From contig DGTK01000013.1 in the NCBI GenBank assembly GCA_002393735.1, positions 1 to 64,000 on the forward strand: a stretch of DNA of 64,000 bases, written 5' to 3'. The notes below the pieces were generated by a model. The model did no database searches. It had not been told where the DNA came from and saw only the letters and a list, made by a program, of their open reading frames with translations. Positions 17,572-27,284 of the stretch are shown here, piece after piece; position 1 is the stretch's first letter, and each line of letters opens with the position of its first letter. The position numbers were made by a program, and so were the translations under genes. The DNA comes from Lachnospiraceae bacterium UBA4338 (GTDB lineage: Bacteria > Bacillota > Clostridia > Lachnospirales > Lachnospiraceae).

Positions 17572-19029
17572 CTAATGTTGCTTCCCAATCTTGACCTTTA
17601 TTGCATCAATTGTTTCAATAACCATTTTTTCTTTGGTTATTATAAGCATTACCCCATATATACCGAAGAATACTATTCCACTAATAAATACCATATATAA
17701 CGACCTAATATTCAGCCAAAGAATCGGTATACAAATCACACTTGCTAATACAAGCGAAATAATAATCTTTATGTAACTAATGCCTTTAAATCCTTGTATT
17801 GCATTTCCACCAAGAGCTATAAATGCAACTATCATAACAACAAACTCTGCTGCCAGCGTACCTATTGCCGCTCCTGTTGCTCCAAGTTTTGGAATCAAAA
17901 TGAAGTTTAATATCAGATCCACTACAGCGCCGCATATCTCAGCCAAAAGCAGACTCTTTTCTTTCCCCATAGGCACCAGCATCTGAATACCAAATATATT
18001 AGACATTCCTATAAAGAAAATTGTAGGAGTTATCACTAACATGGCCATAACAGAAGGAATATACTTTTCTCCTGCCAGTACCATCACTATAGGATAAACA
18101 AACATCATACAGTATACCATACATGGCAAGGATGCGCACCAAACCAAATCAAGAGCCTTTGCTGTTACAGATTTAAACTCCTCTATTTTGCCTTGTTCTA
18201 TATAATATGATGCCCTCGGTAGCACCACAGCACCCAGGCTTGTAATTAATGCCACTAATATATTCTTAACTCTTACAGCAGTGTCATAATATCCAACTTC
18301 TGTATCACCCTTCATAAACCCAAGCATAACACTATCTAAGTTAAGATATATGGTTGTTGCAGCTGACATTCCAAGAAATATCAACGCATTCTTTATATGT
18401 ATGCCAAACTCATATCCACCAGTCGGCTTAAAAGATATATATTTACTTGCATGAATAAAATTACAAACATATGAACCAGATGTTGCTAACACTAATATGG
18501 CTCCATATATTATATGATCCCCTTCTGTGCGGACAAGAAGAAATATTGCTATTACACTTATAATCTTAAAAACTACTGATCTCAAGGTTATGTATCCATA
18601 TTCCTCAAGGCCCTTATACATCCATTCAATGCCCAAGGCACCCATGAATACATTTAAACTAAATATAATTACTAAAGTTCTGTTATCTATAACCTTAGGT
18701 ATGGTTAGTAAACATATACCCAGTAAAATATATGCAATAATCGATACTACCAGGTTAATTATTAATAATTCCTGTACCAGTTTACTTAATTTTTCTTTAT
18801 CGTCCCTTACTTTTGCAACTTCTCTTATCCCAAGATAAGGAATACCCAGCTGAGAAAATAATACAAAATATTCAACAAAAGAAGATACAAATCTTACTTT
18901 ACCCAAGTTATACGGTCCCAATGTTCTAGTAACATATGGATATGTTAATAATGGAAAGATAACATTGAGTACAGATAATGTTGCATTAAGTATAAAATTC
19001 TTTTTTATAGAATGTTGTTTCATATACAT
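17572..19029 (-). CDS. Oligosaccharide flippase (Wzx/MOP family), proximal unit
   Basis: The 485-residue protein has about 14 membrane segments and begins SIKKNFILNATLSVLNVIFP followed by LTYPYVTRTLGPYNLGKVRF, typical for Gram-positive repeat-unit flippases (CpsJ/EpsK-like). Charged LDSVMLGFMKGDTEVGYYD lies in the middle as in relatives. It directly abuts the co-polymerase gene upstream (no gap), so the two are surely co-transcribed and probably translationally coupled. It would export the undecaprenyl-linked unit begun by the neighbouring WbaP-like enzyme. Confidence 0.93.
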   Translation of the reverse strand: MYMKQHSIKKNFILNATLSVLNVIFPLLTYPYVTRTLGPYNLGKVRFVSSFVEYFVLFSQLGIPYLGIREVAKVRDDKEKLSKLVQELLIINLVVSIIAYILLGICLLTIPKVIDNRTLVIIFSLNVFMGALGIEWMYKGLEEYGYITLRSVVFKIISVIAIFLLVRTEGDHIIYGAILVLATSGSYVCNFIHASKYISFKPTGGYEFGIHIKNALIFLGMSAATTIYLNLDSVMLGFMKGDTEVGYYDTAVRVKNILVALITSLGAVVLPRASYYIEQGKIEEFKSVTAKALDLVWCASLPCMVYCMMFVYPIVMVLAGEKYIPSVMAMLVITPTIFFIGMSNIFGIQMLVPMGKEKSLLLAEICGAVVDLILNFILIPKLGATGAAIGTLAAEFVVMIVAFIALGGNAIQGFKGISYIKIIISLVLASVICIPILWLNIRSLYMVFISGIVFFGIYGVMLIITKEKMVIETIDAIKVKIGKQH

Positions 19030-20322
19030 TTATTCGCTGACAACTATTCCCAACAAGTTAATATTAAGTCTGCTACATTTACCAATTAAATCTTCCAATG
19101 CGGAATATGTATCCTTCTTTTCCGTTAGAACAACTAACACATCCGTACAATCACACAATTCGATGTTATACTTAACTTCCAAGTTAATCTTATCTTTAAG
19201 TTTTTGAACAACTTCCTTATTGCTATCAATATCACTTAAAGACCATAAACATACATTATTGCCATTTGTATTCTTAATGATTTTTTCAATCTCACTTACT
19301 GTTGTATCAATAGAATCAACAAAAACTTTCTTACCATAATCATAAATATTATAAACAGTTAATCCCGCATACTGAAGATGTTGAGCATTCAGTATCTTAT
19401 TTGAAGCCGAAACCCTTACAATCATCATTATAGAAGAAAATACTATTCCAGCGATTAATCCAGTAATACAATAAACTATTATGGTTATCGTTAACCCTCT
19501 TTTCAAACTATGGCAATCATTTATATCATATTTCTCTTTGTAATCATTTATTATATCAGTAAAATTATTAATCTTAATCAACTGGTCTGCTACAGAATTC
19601 TCAAAAGTTTTAAGACTATTGTTATTTCCATTTTGTGAATTCGCTATATTTCCATCTATTTTGGAATAATATGACTCATTTGAAAGAACCAAATTGTAAG
19701 TTCCCTGCGTTTTACTAATTGATGCATTTTGCGACTCCACACACTCCTTTACAACTCTCATTATTTCTCTAACTTTATCTACATTATAATGGCTTATTGT
19801 AATAAATAAACTATTACCCGTTATTTCAACACATATTATTTCTTTCCATCCTTCTACCTCAAGTTCCTCCCCGCCAATAGCTAACGCATCTTCCTTGAGT
19901 CCACCATCATTTATATATGATTTGATTGAATTGAGAACATTACCTGAATTTGCATTATCCTGAACAACATATGCTGCATATGCTACCTGTACATTTTCTG
20001 GATCGATTTTCATAAGAATAGAATTATCCATATATTTCTGGAGTGTATCTCTTTGCTCAACAGCTAATGCATATGCTTCTTCACAGGCAGCCATACTCTC
20101 CTCATAATTGCGAAGCTCAGTGATATAAGTTTCCTCTCCTTCAACTGGTTCAGAGTTCATCTTTTCTTCAAGGCTAATTTGTTCTTTTGATTCTTTCTGA
20201 TATGTAATGAAACCTAATAAGCCACCAAGCAAAGTGCAAATAATGGCAATAATAATTACCATCTTTTTCTCTCGCCACATATCTTTAAAAATTGATATAA
20301 CACTGTATCTTCGAACTAACAT
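19030..20322 (-). CDS. Wzz-like polysaccharide co-polymerase with a degenerate kinase-like tail
   Basis: The protein has 430 residues. Residues about 22-42 and 283-307 are membrane segments that enclose an extracytoplasmic region with coiled-coil character (SMAACEEAYALAVEQRDTLQ), the layout of Wzz/CapA chain-length regulators. The cytoplasmic C-terminal 120 residues recall the BY-kinase fold (NIELCDCTDVLVVLTEKKDT and LNINLLGIVVSE match its late strands), but the Walker A position reads LWSLSDIDSNKE and there is no G-x-x-x-x-GK-S/T or Tyr-rich tail. It therefore looks like a co-polymerase with an inactive kinase relic. It overlaps the polymerase gene by 38 bp. The start ATG is preceded by AAGGAG at a long spacing. 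Confidence 0.8.
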   Translation of the reverse strand: MLVRRYSVISIFKDMWREKKMVIIIAIICTLLGGLLGFITYQKESKEQISLEEKMNSEPVEGEETYITELRNYEESMAACEEAYALAVEQRDTLQKYMDNSILMKIDPENVQVAYAAYVVQDNANSGNVLNSIKSYINDGGLKEDALAIGGEELEVEGWKEIICVEITGNSLFITISHYNVDKVREIMRVVKECVESQNASISKTQGTYNLVLSNESYYSKIDGNIANSQNGNNNSLKTFENSVADQLIKINNFTDIINDYKEKYDINDCHSLKRGLTITIIVYCITGLIAGIVFSSIMMIVRVSASNKILNAQHLQYAGLTVYNIYDYGKKVFVDSIDTTVSEIEKIIKNTNGNNVCLWSLSDIDSNKEVVQKLKDKINLEVKYNIELCDCTDVLVVLTEKKDTYSALEDLIGKCSRLNINLLGIVVSE

Positions 20323-21499
20323 ATTCTTCTTTCTCCTTGACCTGAGGAACCACTAAAGCCATTATCATAAATATAAAAGGATTATAACTAATATCCTGTA
20401 AGTGATGAGCTATCATACAGTTAATGCCTATTACGGCGATAGCATATAGTAAATATATATCATTAATATTTTTATAGGATCCATATATATGTAGCATCAA
20501 CATTAATACTAAGATTGTAAGTCCTGAACAAACTAAAACATAAAGATATGAGCAATCCGTAAAATTATAGTCCTGTACATATAATGTAGAGCCACCATTA
20601 CCATTAAGTGTTACCTGTTGACCAAACAATCTATATCCAAATTCCTTGAATGATTCATTTCCAATACTAAGTCTACTGCTCAAGAAATCATTTAATTCAC
20701 TCATCCACCCAACTTCTGGCCTATAAGCAAACGTCAGTACAAACATTATTATTGTGCATATAACCATAGACCACGGGGCTATACATCTCCATATGGATAT
20801 CCAGTAATGCTTTAATACTTTATTAAGCCCCATATCATTCTCAGTTATCATATTTCCTACTGCAAATATGACAATCATCAATACCATACAGATGGAATCC
20901 AGTTTTCCATGAGAGGTTGCTAACACAAATCCCGTTATTCCAAGTGTTATCAGATGTTCAAACCACTTAAGATTCTTGCCTCTCAGGTAATAATATGCTA
21001 ACGCCAGGAAGAATATATGTGCTGCAAAGTCTGTACAGTACACAATTCCAAATGAATTTCTATAATATCCTTCCTCAGCCTGCCAGTACCTAAGATTTTC
21101 AATTACTCCTCCAAGCGAGCAGATAAAGGCAAAACCTACTATACTTCCAACAACAGCCAGGTATATCTGCAAAATCTTTCTAAAATCGATATTCTGAGCT
21201 GCAACTACAAGTAAGAATAGTATCAGGAATACATTACTTCCACTCCTTATCATATTCATAACGGCGCAGAAGCCGCATATCGATATTACTATTATCTCAC
21301 TAAGTGTATGTGTATTATAGAATACTATTTTTGCTGTAGCACATACAAGCACAAGTACCAGGGCAATTTTTCTTATTATACCAACTTGTGGGAACATTGT
21401 GGTATCCCAGGTGGCAATAACAAGCCTGCTTATAAATGCTGTAAAGAAGAGCATTTCAGCGGTTATTGAATTCTTTATTTTATCAATCAACTTACTCAT
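20285..21499 (-). CDS. Polysaccharide polymerase-like membrane protein (Wzy-like), proximal unit
   Basis: This 404-residue protein has about 10-11 hydrophobic segments and an exported loop with RLSIGNESFKEFGYRLFG and DYNFTDCSYLYVLVCSGL, a pattern seen in Gram-positive Wzy-like polymerases (rather than the O-antigen-ligase domain). It is flanked by glycosyltransferase and co-polymerase genes with overlaps of 4 and 38 bp. No strong family motif is visible, so the call rests on topology and position. An EpsG-like role is an alternative name for the same job. Confidence 0.72.
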   Translation of the reverse strand: MSKLIDKIKNSITAEMLFFTAFISRLVIATWDTTMFPQVGIIRKIALVLVLVCATAKIVFYNTHTLSEIIVISICGFCAVMNMIRSGSNVFLILFLLVVAAQNIDFRKILQIYLAVVGSIVGFAFICSLGGVIENLRYWQAEEGYYRNSFGIVYCTDFAAHIFFLALAYYYLRGKNLKWFEHLITLGITGFVLATSHGKLDSICMVLMIVIFAVGNMITENDMGLNKVLKHYWISIWRCIAPWSMVICTIIMFVLTFAYRPEVGWMSELNDFLSSRLSIGNESFKEFGYRLFGQQVTLNGNGGSTLYVQDYNFTDCSYLYVLVCSGLTILVLMLMLHIYGSYKNINDIYLLYAIAVIGINCMIAHHLQDISYNPFIFMIMALVVPQVKEKEEYVSSKIQCYINF

Positions 21500-22557
21500 A
21501 TAATATTTAATGCTCTATCCAGTGCCTTCTTAAAATAAAACCCGTCTCGCAGTTTCTGGCCAATCTTCTGTGCATTAGCGCACATTTCTTTGTAATCTTC
21601 TTCAGTCATATATTTTATTACGTCCGAAAGATCATTCAGGCTGTCAACGCATATCCCGGCCATGTTGTCTTTGACGAAATCAGCCTCTGCTGCCTCGTTC
21701 CATATGACTACAGGAAGGCCGGAAGCTAAGTATAATGATAACTTATGAGGATTATTATACTTAAGATATCTGCCAAAATCACCCTCGCATGTATCAATGC
21801 TTGTTCCATCCCAAACAAGACCGAAGCCTGTATTTAACATTCCGGGTATATCACCTGATGGGAAAGAACCCTGATAATCTATATTTTCAAACCTCTTCAT
21901 GCCTTCATTAAAGTTTGGACCATATAGTTTAAACTTTATATCTTTAAGTTTCCCCAGTTTCGCTATATAAGAGCTTTTACTTATATCAAGGTTACCTGCA
22001 ATATTTAAGCATTTTTCAAAAGACTTATCAACCTTTATTTTACTCTCATCGCATAAATAATCAAATATCTCAAGAGTTACAAGTTTATTTTCTTCTACGC
22101 CTCTTTGTATAAACCAGTTTTTCATAATCTCGTTATGAACTATCATTACATCAGCGATTTCCAGCATCATTTCAAAATCTTTCTTGAAATGCTCAGGATA
22201 ATCCTTGAATCTTAATTCCATAACATCATGAACTATGGCGATGAACTTAACATTTTTCTCTTTCTTTAACTTATATAATACCTTATTTCTGTTTAATTGT
22301 TTAGCCACAAATGGTTCTTGTATTAAAACTATTGCACATTCAGGTATTTCTTTATATGCTTTATCCCATTCACTTATATAATTAATCTGCCTTTTAACTG
22401 CATTTATTCTGGTTATTTCACTTGCTGAGTTAACTATTGGGATAATCTTAAAGCCCTTTTCTTCAGCTATCTTTGCCACATCGGAAGTCGCCTTACTCCC
22501 TGCGTGATTCTCATCTTCCTTAACATCTAATAATTGAAAAAGTAAATTATCTAACAT
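21496..22557 (-). CDS. Gtf3/galactofuranosyltransferase-like glycosyltransferase
   Basis: The protein has 353 residues with a GT-B arrangement. It starts with FQLLDVKEDENHAGSKATSD instead of a glycine-rich loop, then VKFIAIVHDVMELRF, MIVHNEIMKNWFIQRGV, and in the C-terminal half GFGLVWDGTSIDTCEGDFG and YLKYNNPHKLSLYLASGLPV. The last two segments are typical of the Gtf3 / beta-1,6-galactofuranosyltransferase group of sugar transferases, which is distinct from GT4. It overlaps its neighbours by 4 and 7 bp, in an operon with tight translational coupling. Galactofuranose is possible, but no UDP-galactopyranose mutase gene is seen in the window. Confidence 0.78.
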   Translation of the reverse strand: MLDNLLFQLLDVKEDENHAGSKATSDVAKIAEEKGFKIIPIVNSASEITRINAVKRQINYISEWDKAYKEIPECAIVLIQEPFVAKQLNRNKVLYKLKKEKNVKFIAIVHDVMELRFKDYPEHFKKDFEMMLEIADVMIVHNEIMKNWFIQRGVEENKLVTLEIFDYLCDESKIKVDKSFEKCLNIAGNLDISKSSYIAKLGKLKDIKFKLYGPNFNEGMKRFENIDYQGSFPSGDIPGMLNTGFGLVWDGTSIDTCEGDFGRYLKYNNPHKLSLYLASGLPVVIWNEAAEADFVKDNMAGICVDSLNDLSDVIKYMTEEDYKEMCANAQKIGQKLRDGFYFKKALDRALNII

Positions 22558-23684
22558 ATCTTTTGATAAAATCTCTCCAGCCTCTTGGCTTCCAGTGTTA
22601 TATCATATCCTTTATCTTTTATCTCCTGGGCAGTATCAGCATGTTCCTTGCCAAAATCAAGCAAAGCCTCCGCCCACTTATCCTTATGCTTATCGTCTGT
22701 TTTAATACATACAACGTTTCCTGTGAGAATCGTATCCTTAGATACCTTTTCGGAATCTGCCATTATACATCTAAGCCCATTGGCCTGGGCTTCCACCATT
22801 ACAACACTTAAGCCTTCATGAAGTGATGGGAAAGCAAATACATCCATGGCATTTAGATACTTGCCCACATTATCAACTTCTCCCATAAAGATAACCTTAT
22901 CTTTAATGCCAAGATCTTCTGCCTTTTGCTCAATCCCCCCTTTAAGAGGTCCATCCCCTATAAGTAAGAGCCTTACATCTTCTCTTTTTTCACTTACCTT
23001 TGCGAATACATCAAGTAAATAGTCATGATTCTTCTGGGGTTTAAATCTTCCTACATGACCTATTACAAGCTCATTCTCAAGGCCCAGTTCCTGCCTTAGT
23101 ATTCCACGAACACTTAAGTTCTTACGGTAATTATCTACATCTATGGCATTGTTAAGAAGATATACCTTATCTTCTCTTACTGCCTCTTCCCCAAAAAGCC
23201 ACTCTCCTGCTTCTTTAGAGCATGCCATATAATGGGTTGCCACTTTTCTTATATCTTTCCTGCATTTTTCAAGGTACGCATAATGAATTCTGCTCTTTAA
23301 GCCCTTTAATTTAAGCTGATGCCTGGTATTATGCGCATGGGCAATCCTTACCTTAACACCTGCTTCTTTGGCAAGATTTAGGAAATATGAGCCTATGGCA
23401 TCTATGTGGGTATGTACTATATCATACTCTTCATCTTTTAATACCTTAAGAAACTCTTCCTTATTGGCCTTTGCATTCTCTCTTCTTGGAGTAATACAGA
23501 ATACATTAGAGCCCTGCTGAAGCAGGTACTTGCAAATATCATTCTCCTTAAGTTCACTCTTTGGAGCATTAAGAAGAAAGTCAATGTGTATAGTATCTCT
23601 GTCTATATGATTGTAATAATTTAATATTACACTCTCAGTTCCTGCATGATGAAGAGTGTCATTTAACACATAAAGTATTTTCAT
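22551..23684 (-). CDS. Glycosyltransferase family 4 (EpsF-like)
   Basis: The 377-residue protein opens with ILYVLNDTLHHAGTESVILN, followed by IVHTHIDAIGSYFLNLAKEA and VRIAHAHNTRH, the typical start of EpsF/CapM-like GT4 enzymes. The donor half has IGHVGRFKPQKNHDYLLDVF, LLLIGDGPLKGGIEQKA and FPSLHEGLSVVMVEAQANG, where the usual E-G-F-G-x-x-x-x-E is E-G-L-S-V-V-M-V-E. It overlaps upstream and downstream genes by 4 and 7 bp. It acts at the cytoplasmic face on the growing lipid-linked unit. Confidence 0.88.
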   Translation of the reverse strand: MKILYVLNDTLHHAGTESVILNYYNHIDRDTIHIDFLLNAPKSELKENDICKYLLQQGSNVFCITPRRENAKANKEEFLKVLKDEEYDIVHTHIDAIGSYFLNLAKEAGVKVRIAHAHNTRHQLKLKGLKSRIHYAYLEKCRKDIRKVATHYMACSKEAGEWLFGEEAVREDKVYLLNNAIDVDNYRKNLSVRGILRQELGLENELVIGHVGRFKPQKNHDYLLDVFAKVSEKREDVRLLLIGDGPLKGGIEQKAEDLGIKDKVIFMGEVDNVGKYLNAMDVFAFPSLHEGLSVVMVEAQANGLRCIMADSEKVSKDTILTGNVVCIKTDDKHKDKWAEALLDFGKEHADTAQEIKDKGYDITLEAKRLERFYQKIC

Positions 23685-24793
23685 AATATGTCTATATACT
23701 GCTTTGTTATAGTCTCAAGGCTGTAACAGTCAAATTCCTGTTTGATTCTGTCTTTGCCCTGTGCTTCCTTTATTCTTTCTATCCAATCCTGTACGTCCTT
23801 TGGATCATCTACATATGTGGCTAGTCCCCTGGTTACTTCTTCTATGCAGCTGCACTTAGTAGTAACTACCCTTGCACCTTTCATCATAGCCTCTATAGGA
23901 GGCATGCCAAAGCCTTCGAAAATGCTTGGGAACAGGAATAAGTTGCAATTCTTATAGAGAATATCTCTCTCATCATTACTTACAAAGCCTGTATCAATAA
24001 CTACATCTTCTATTCCTGCTTCCTTTACCTCAGCCTGGAACTCTTCTTTTCTTCCACCTACGCCGCTGACTACAAGTTTGATATTGCTGTAGTCCGGATT
24101 ATCTCTAAGTTCCTTCATAACCTTAATTAAGGTTGTAAGATTCTTATGTGGAAGCATTGAACTTACTGTATAGAAATATTTATCTTTTTCTACTTTGTAT
24201 TTACCCATTACCTCATCATCAGTAATGCTTTGCTGGCTTTCTGATACAATAATAGGGTCATATATGACTGTTGTTTTATCCTTTGCTACCGGATAATTCT
24301 TAATTATATCTTCCCTGCAGTAATTGGATATGGTTACAACCTTGGCACTCTCTATGCAAGCTTTCTTCCAGGAATTCTTTGCAAATATAAGTTTTGCCTT
24401 TGAAAAGTACTCTGGATAATGAAGCGCCTGAAGATCATGGATTACTGTTATATATGGTATTCCGCCTTTATCTACACTTAAAGATGAAGGCTTTGAATAT
24501 ACCGGTATCAGCATATCCTGAACGCCCAGAGACCTCGCAAGTTTATCAAGATGCGTATTCTCCCAGGCTATCCTCTTAAGCCTCTTCATGCTGTCTACAT
24601 CGCATACATGTATCTTCATATTTGGATACTGTTCGTATTCCCTAAATGTTTCCACAGTATCTCTTCCTGTAAATAGCATATATTCATTTGTATCATCATA
24701 CCTGCCAAAGCCTGTCATAAGATTTCTTATAACAGATTCGGTGCCACCGCATATACCCGGCCTCACCCATAGCAAATCTATTCCTATAAGCAT
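23681..24793 (-). CDS. Glycosyltransferase family 4 (mannosyltransferase-like)
   Basis: The protein has 370 residues: MLIGIDLLWVRPGICGGTES at the start, YITVIHDLQALHYPEYFSK, VVTISNYCREDIIKNYPV, FYTVSSMLPHKNLTTLIKVM, VIDTGFVSNDERDILY and FPSIFEGFGMPPIEAMMKGA. This is the WbaZ/MtfB-like GT4 pattern. A 4-bp overlap joins it to the EpsF-like gene. The gene upstream is a GT2, 9 bp away. Sugar specificity is not readable from sequence. Confidence 0.88.
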   Translation of the reverse strand: MLIGIDLLWVRPGICGGTESVIRNLMTGFGRYDDTNEYMLFTGRDTVETFREYEQYPNMKIHVCDVDSMKRLKRIAWENTHLDKLARSLGVQDMLIPVYSKPSSLSVDKGGIPYITVIHDLQALHYPEYFSKAKLIFAKNSWKKACIESAKVVTISNYCREDIIKNYPVAKDKTTVIYDPIIVSESQQSITDDEVMGKYKVEKDKYFYTVSSMLPHKNLTTLIKVMKELRDNPDYSNIKLVVSGVGGRKEEFQAEVKEAGIEDVVIDTGFVSNDERDILYKNCNLFLFPSIFEGFGMPPIEAMMKGARVVTTKCSCIEEVTRGLATYVDDPKDVQDWIERIKEAQGKDRIKQEFDCYSLETITKQYIDIL

Positions 24794-24802
24794 AGGTTCA
24801 CC

Positions 24803-25540
24803 TTAACTTATTATATATTTCGCTGCTTCTATTCCTACGCATTCACACCAGGCAATCAGTCCACCATAGCCATTGTTCTTGTATGCCTGATATCTGTCAT
24901 GTATCCTCATCTTACATTTCTTAAAGCTCTTCTGGTTACTGGCGCCGCCTGTGGCGAATTCAGCTAAAACCCTATTAACAATCTTTATTCTTGCATTAGC
25001 CCTTCTTGCTCTTAAAAAAAACTCGAAATCATCATGAATTCCTTCGCACTTATATGTGCCCATTTCCTCGTAAAACCCACGCCTTACTATCATTGTTGGA
25101 TGGTTCCAGTGTCTGCTTGTTGGAAACTTATCCATCTTACTTTTCTTAATTATGGCACTACCGTTCGCCTTAACAAGTTTTATATCCCCATAGAATAAGT
25201 CATATGGCTCTTCTTCGTAAGCCCTAACTGCAGTTTCCAACATCTCCGAAAGATACATATCCCCTGAGTTAATCATTCCAACCAGTTCTCCGGTAGCCTT
25301 GGCTATACCTTTATTCATGCCATCATATATGCCTTTGTCAGGCTCTGAATATATATAGTATTTAATACCTTTATCTTCCAACTGCTGCCTGTAAGATTCA
25401 GCAATTTCTACTGTCCTATCCTTGCTTGCACCGTCAATGATGATATATTCTATATCTGTATAGGTCTGTGACAGCACTGATTCTATTGTCTTCGCTATTA
25501 CATCTTCAGAGTTATAGCATATCGTAATTACACTAACCAT
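24803..25540 (-). CDS. Glycosyltransferase family 2 (WcaE-like)
   Basis: This 245-residue GT-A enzyme has VSVITICYNSEDVIAKTIES, IEYIIIDGASKDRTVEIAES, YIYSEPDKGIYDGMNKGIAK, the metal-binding MINSGDMYL near residue 92, and SRHWNHPTMIVRRGFYEEMG with the acceptor-side DFEFFLRA. The order YDGMNKGIxxA is a hallmark of the WcaE/PssE-type GT2 family. It follows the O-antigen-ligase-like gene with an 8-bp gap. It is complete; it probably adds an early sugar after the phosphoglycosyl transferase encoded two genes upstream, although that is inferred from order only. Confidence 0.88.
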   Translation of the reverse strand: MVSVITICYNSEDVIAKTIESVLSQTYTDIEYIIIDGASKDRTVEIAESYRQQLEDKGIKYYIYSEPDKGIYDGMNKGIAKATGELVGMINSGDMYLSEMLETAVRAYEEEPYDLFYGDIKLVKANGSAIIKKSKMDKFPTSRHWNHPTMIVRRGFYEEMGTYKCEGIHDDFEFFLRARRANARIKIVNRVLAEFATGGASNQKSFKKCKMRIHDRYQAYKNNGYGGLIAWCECVGIEAAKYIIS

Positions 25541-25548
25541 TTCACAAC

Positions 25549-27234
25549 CTATATTGCGTAACTTTTATATTCTTTCTTACCAATCTTCTTTGGCTCTTTA
25601 AGTACAAATACTTCTCGAAGGAACAGGAAGAATAATGAGAATCCAAGTTGCCCTACATTCCAGGTAATCTCTGTCAAACCAAAGAGCCCATAGGCTACAA
25701 TGAATAGAAGCATTATAAATCCTGTATTCCTATCTTTCTCGTCACCTTTGACAAGTTCTACCAATGCTGATACAAACATTGTTATCATAAATATCAGCCA
25801 CAGTATGCCAACCGGAGTACCGTAACAATATGCCATCTGTATAAGTATGTTCTGGGTATGTGGTGCCAAATATAGCATATGCACCCACACAGGCACTTCT
25901 AAAGCCGAATGACCCATCATATTGAACTTGGATATGTAATACTCCCACATTACCATTCTGTAGGTTGTACTGTCTACGCCCTGTCCCCAGCCTTCCATCA
26001 AGGCATTATCTGCTGAAGAGCCCTTAGGAGCCGGTATATCTTCTGTTTCCGCAGCATATACCACATTTACGTAATGCTCTATCTTTACTCTTGCCTGAGT
26101 ATCTTCGCTCTCTTCTTCACCTTTAAATCTGTCAAAGTACCTTAATATACTATTATCTATTAGTTCATCCAAAGATGTATATCTCTCTGAATCTATTGGC
26201 TCAACACTTGGATCAACCAGCGTTTCCACGTTATCTACAGGAAATACTACTCTGTGATTTGTTATACCAATCCCATATCTTGCTACAAGATATGATAGTG
26301 GAAAAAGTGCAAAGGATAAAACCATAACCAAAACCATAAATCCAATCGGTTTTAATATCCTTCCCTTTCCCTTTTCAAGTTTCCATACGGAGCAAAATCC
26401 ATATATAATCACAAGAAGCACTGCTATTATTGCTCCGGTTCTTGAGCAAGTCATATAACTGTGGGCTACTACCCATCCGGTTGCCACTATCAGCGCGCTC
26501 TTACGAGCCACTGCCCACTTTACATCCTTAACTCCTGTTATCACCCAGAGCCTGTATAAAACTCCAACTAGTACCAAACAGTAAAATAGTGCTGTCATAT
26601 TGGAATTTTCATATATTCCTCTGTATCTGTCGCTGTCAAATGGTCTAAATAGGTCGGCAAATACCTGAAGCACCACGAAACTAGCAATGAGTCCATATGA
26701 TATCCCATCCATCCATATCTCATGCCTCTCCTTCCCCATATTTGCAAGGTAAAAGGCAGTAAATATGATTCCAAAAGTCACCGGCCAAATAACCTCATAT
26801 CTTGAGATCATCATCCAAAACAGCATATATACCCAGAGAATATAGGTCTTACTTATCTGAAGCCTCTTAGTCTCTATTATTCCAAGTATCTCTCTAAGTA
26901 AAATAAGTCCATAAACAATAAATCCAAGAGCAAAGAATAACCATCTTTTCCTGTTATCATCGATGTGAAACTTAGCACAATACAGCACTATACAGGTCAT
27001 GAAACTAAATGCCAGCCACACATAGTACTGCCACTTAAGGAAGTCTTTTAACTTATAACATGACAGTATCACAACCGCAATCACAACACCTAGCGTAGCC
27101 TTTACGCTGTCTAAGTTCCAGGCATCAAGCTGCCCTGTCGCCACGTCCATAAGGCTTAAATATACGATAACTGCCGCATAGATTACAGTTAAGATTATTC
27201 TTTTTTTCTTCGAAATCTCTATGCTTTTCTCCAT
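25549..27234 (-). CDS. O-antigen ligase/polymerase-like membrane protein
   Basis: At 561 residues it is long for the family, with about 12 membrane segments. SYMTCSRTGAIIAVLLVIIY near residue 260 matches the conserved S-R-T-G/S of the O-antigen-ligase (WaaL/Wzy) domain. The exported loop between about 330 and 455 is unusually large and acidic (DSERYTSLDELIDNSILRYF, then EESEDTQARVKIEH), with HTQNILIQMAYCYGTPVGIL as the conserved H-N-x-x-x-x end of the loop. It may be a polymerase or a ligase that passes glycan to protein or wall; both fit. It lies 50 bp after the phosphoglycosyl transferase fusion. Confidence 0.82.
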   Translation of the reverse strand: MEKSIEISKKKRIILTVIYAAVIVYLSLMDVATGQLDAWNLDSVKATLGVVIAVVILSCYKLKDFLKWQYYVWLAFSFMTCIVLYCAKFHIDDNRKRWLFFALGFIVYGLILLREILGIIETKRLQISKTYILWVYMLFWMMISRYEVIWPVTFGIIFTAFYLANMGKERHEIWMDGISYGLIASFVVLQVFADLFRPFDSDRYRGIYENSNMTALFYCLVLVGVLYRLWVITGVKDVKWAVARKSALIVATGWVVAHSYMTCSRTGAIIAVLLVIIYGFCSVWKLEKGKGRILKPIGFMVLVMVLSFALFPLSYLVARYGIGITNHRVVFPVDNVETLVDPSVEPIDSERYTSLDELIDNSILRYFDRFKGEEESEDTQARVKIEHYVNVVYAAETEDIPAPKGSSADNALMEGWGQGVDSTTYRMVMWEYYISKFNMMGHSALEVPVWVHMLYLAPHTQNILIQMAYCYGTPVGILWLIFMITMFVSALVELVKGDEKDRNTGFIMLLFIVAYGLFGLTEITWNVGQLGFSLFFLFLREVFVLKEPKKIGKKEYKSYAI

Positions 27235-27284
27235 CTGTTATCACAACTGCCTAAAACCTGTCTTAAGCCCGGCATACTGTCACT

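Noticed and set aside
4993..19029. Recent duplication of the flippase gene (4993-6444 and 17572-19029)
   Set aside because: The two proteins differ throughout, including their N-termini, and belong to different branches of the MOP family.
25742..25948. Separate 68-codon minus-strand gene inside the O-antigen-ligase-like gene
   Set aside because: It overlaps the real gene on the same strand in another frame and has no ribosome-binding site or family resemblance.
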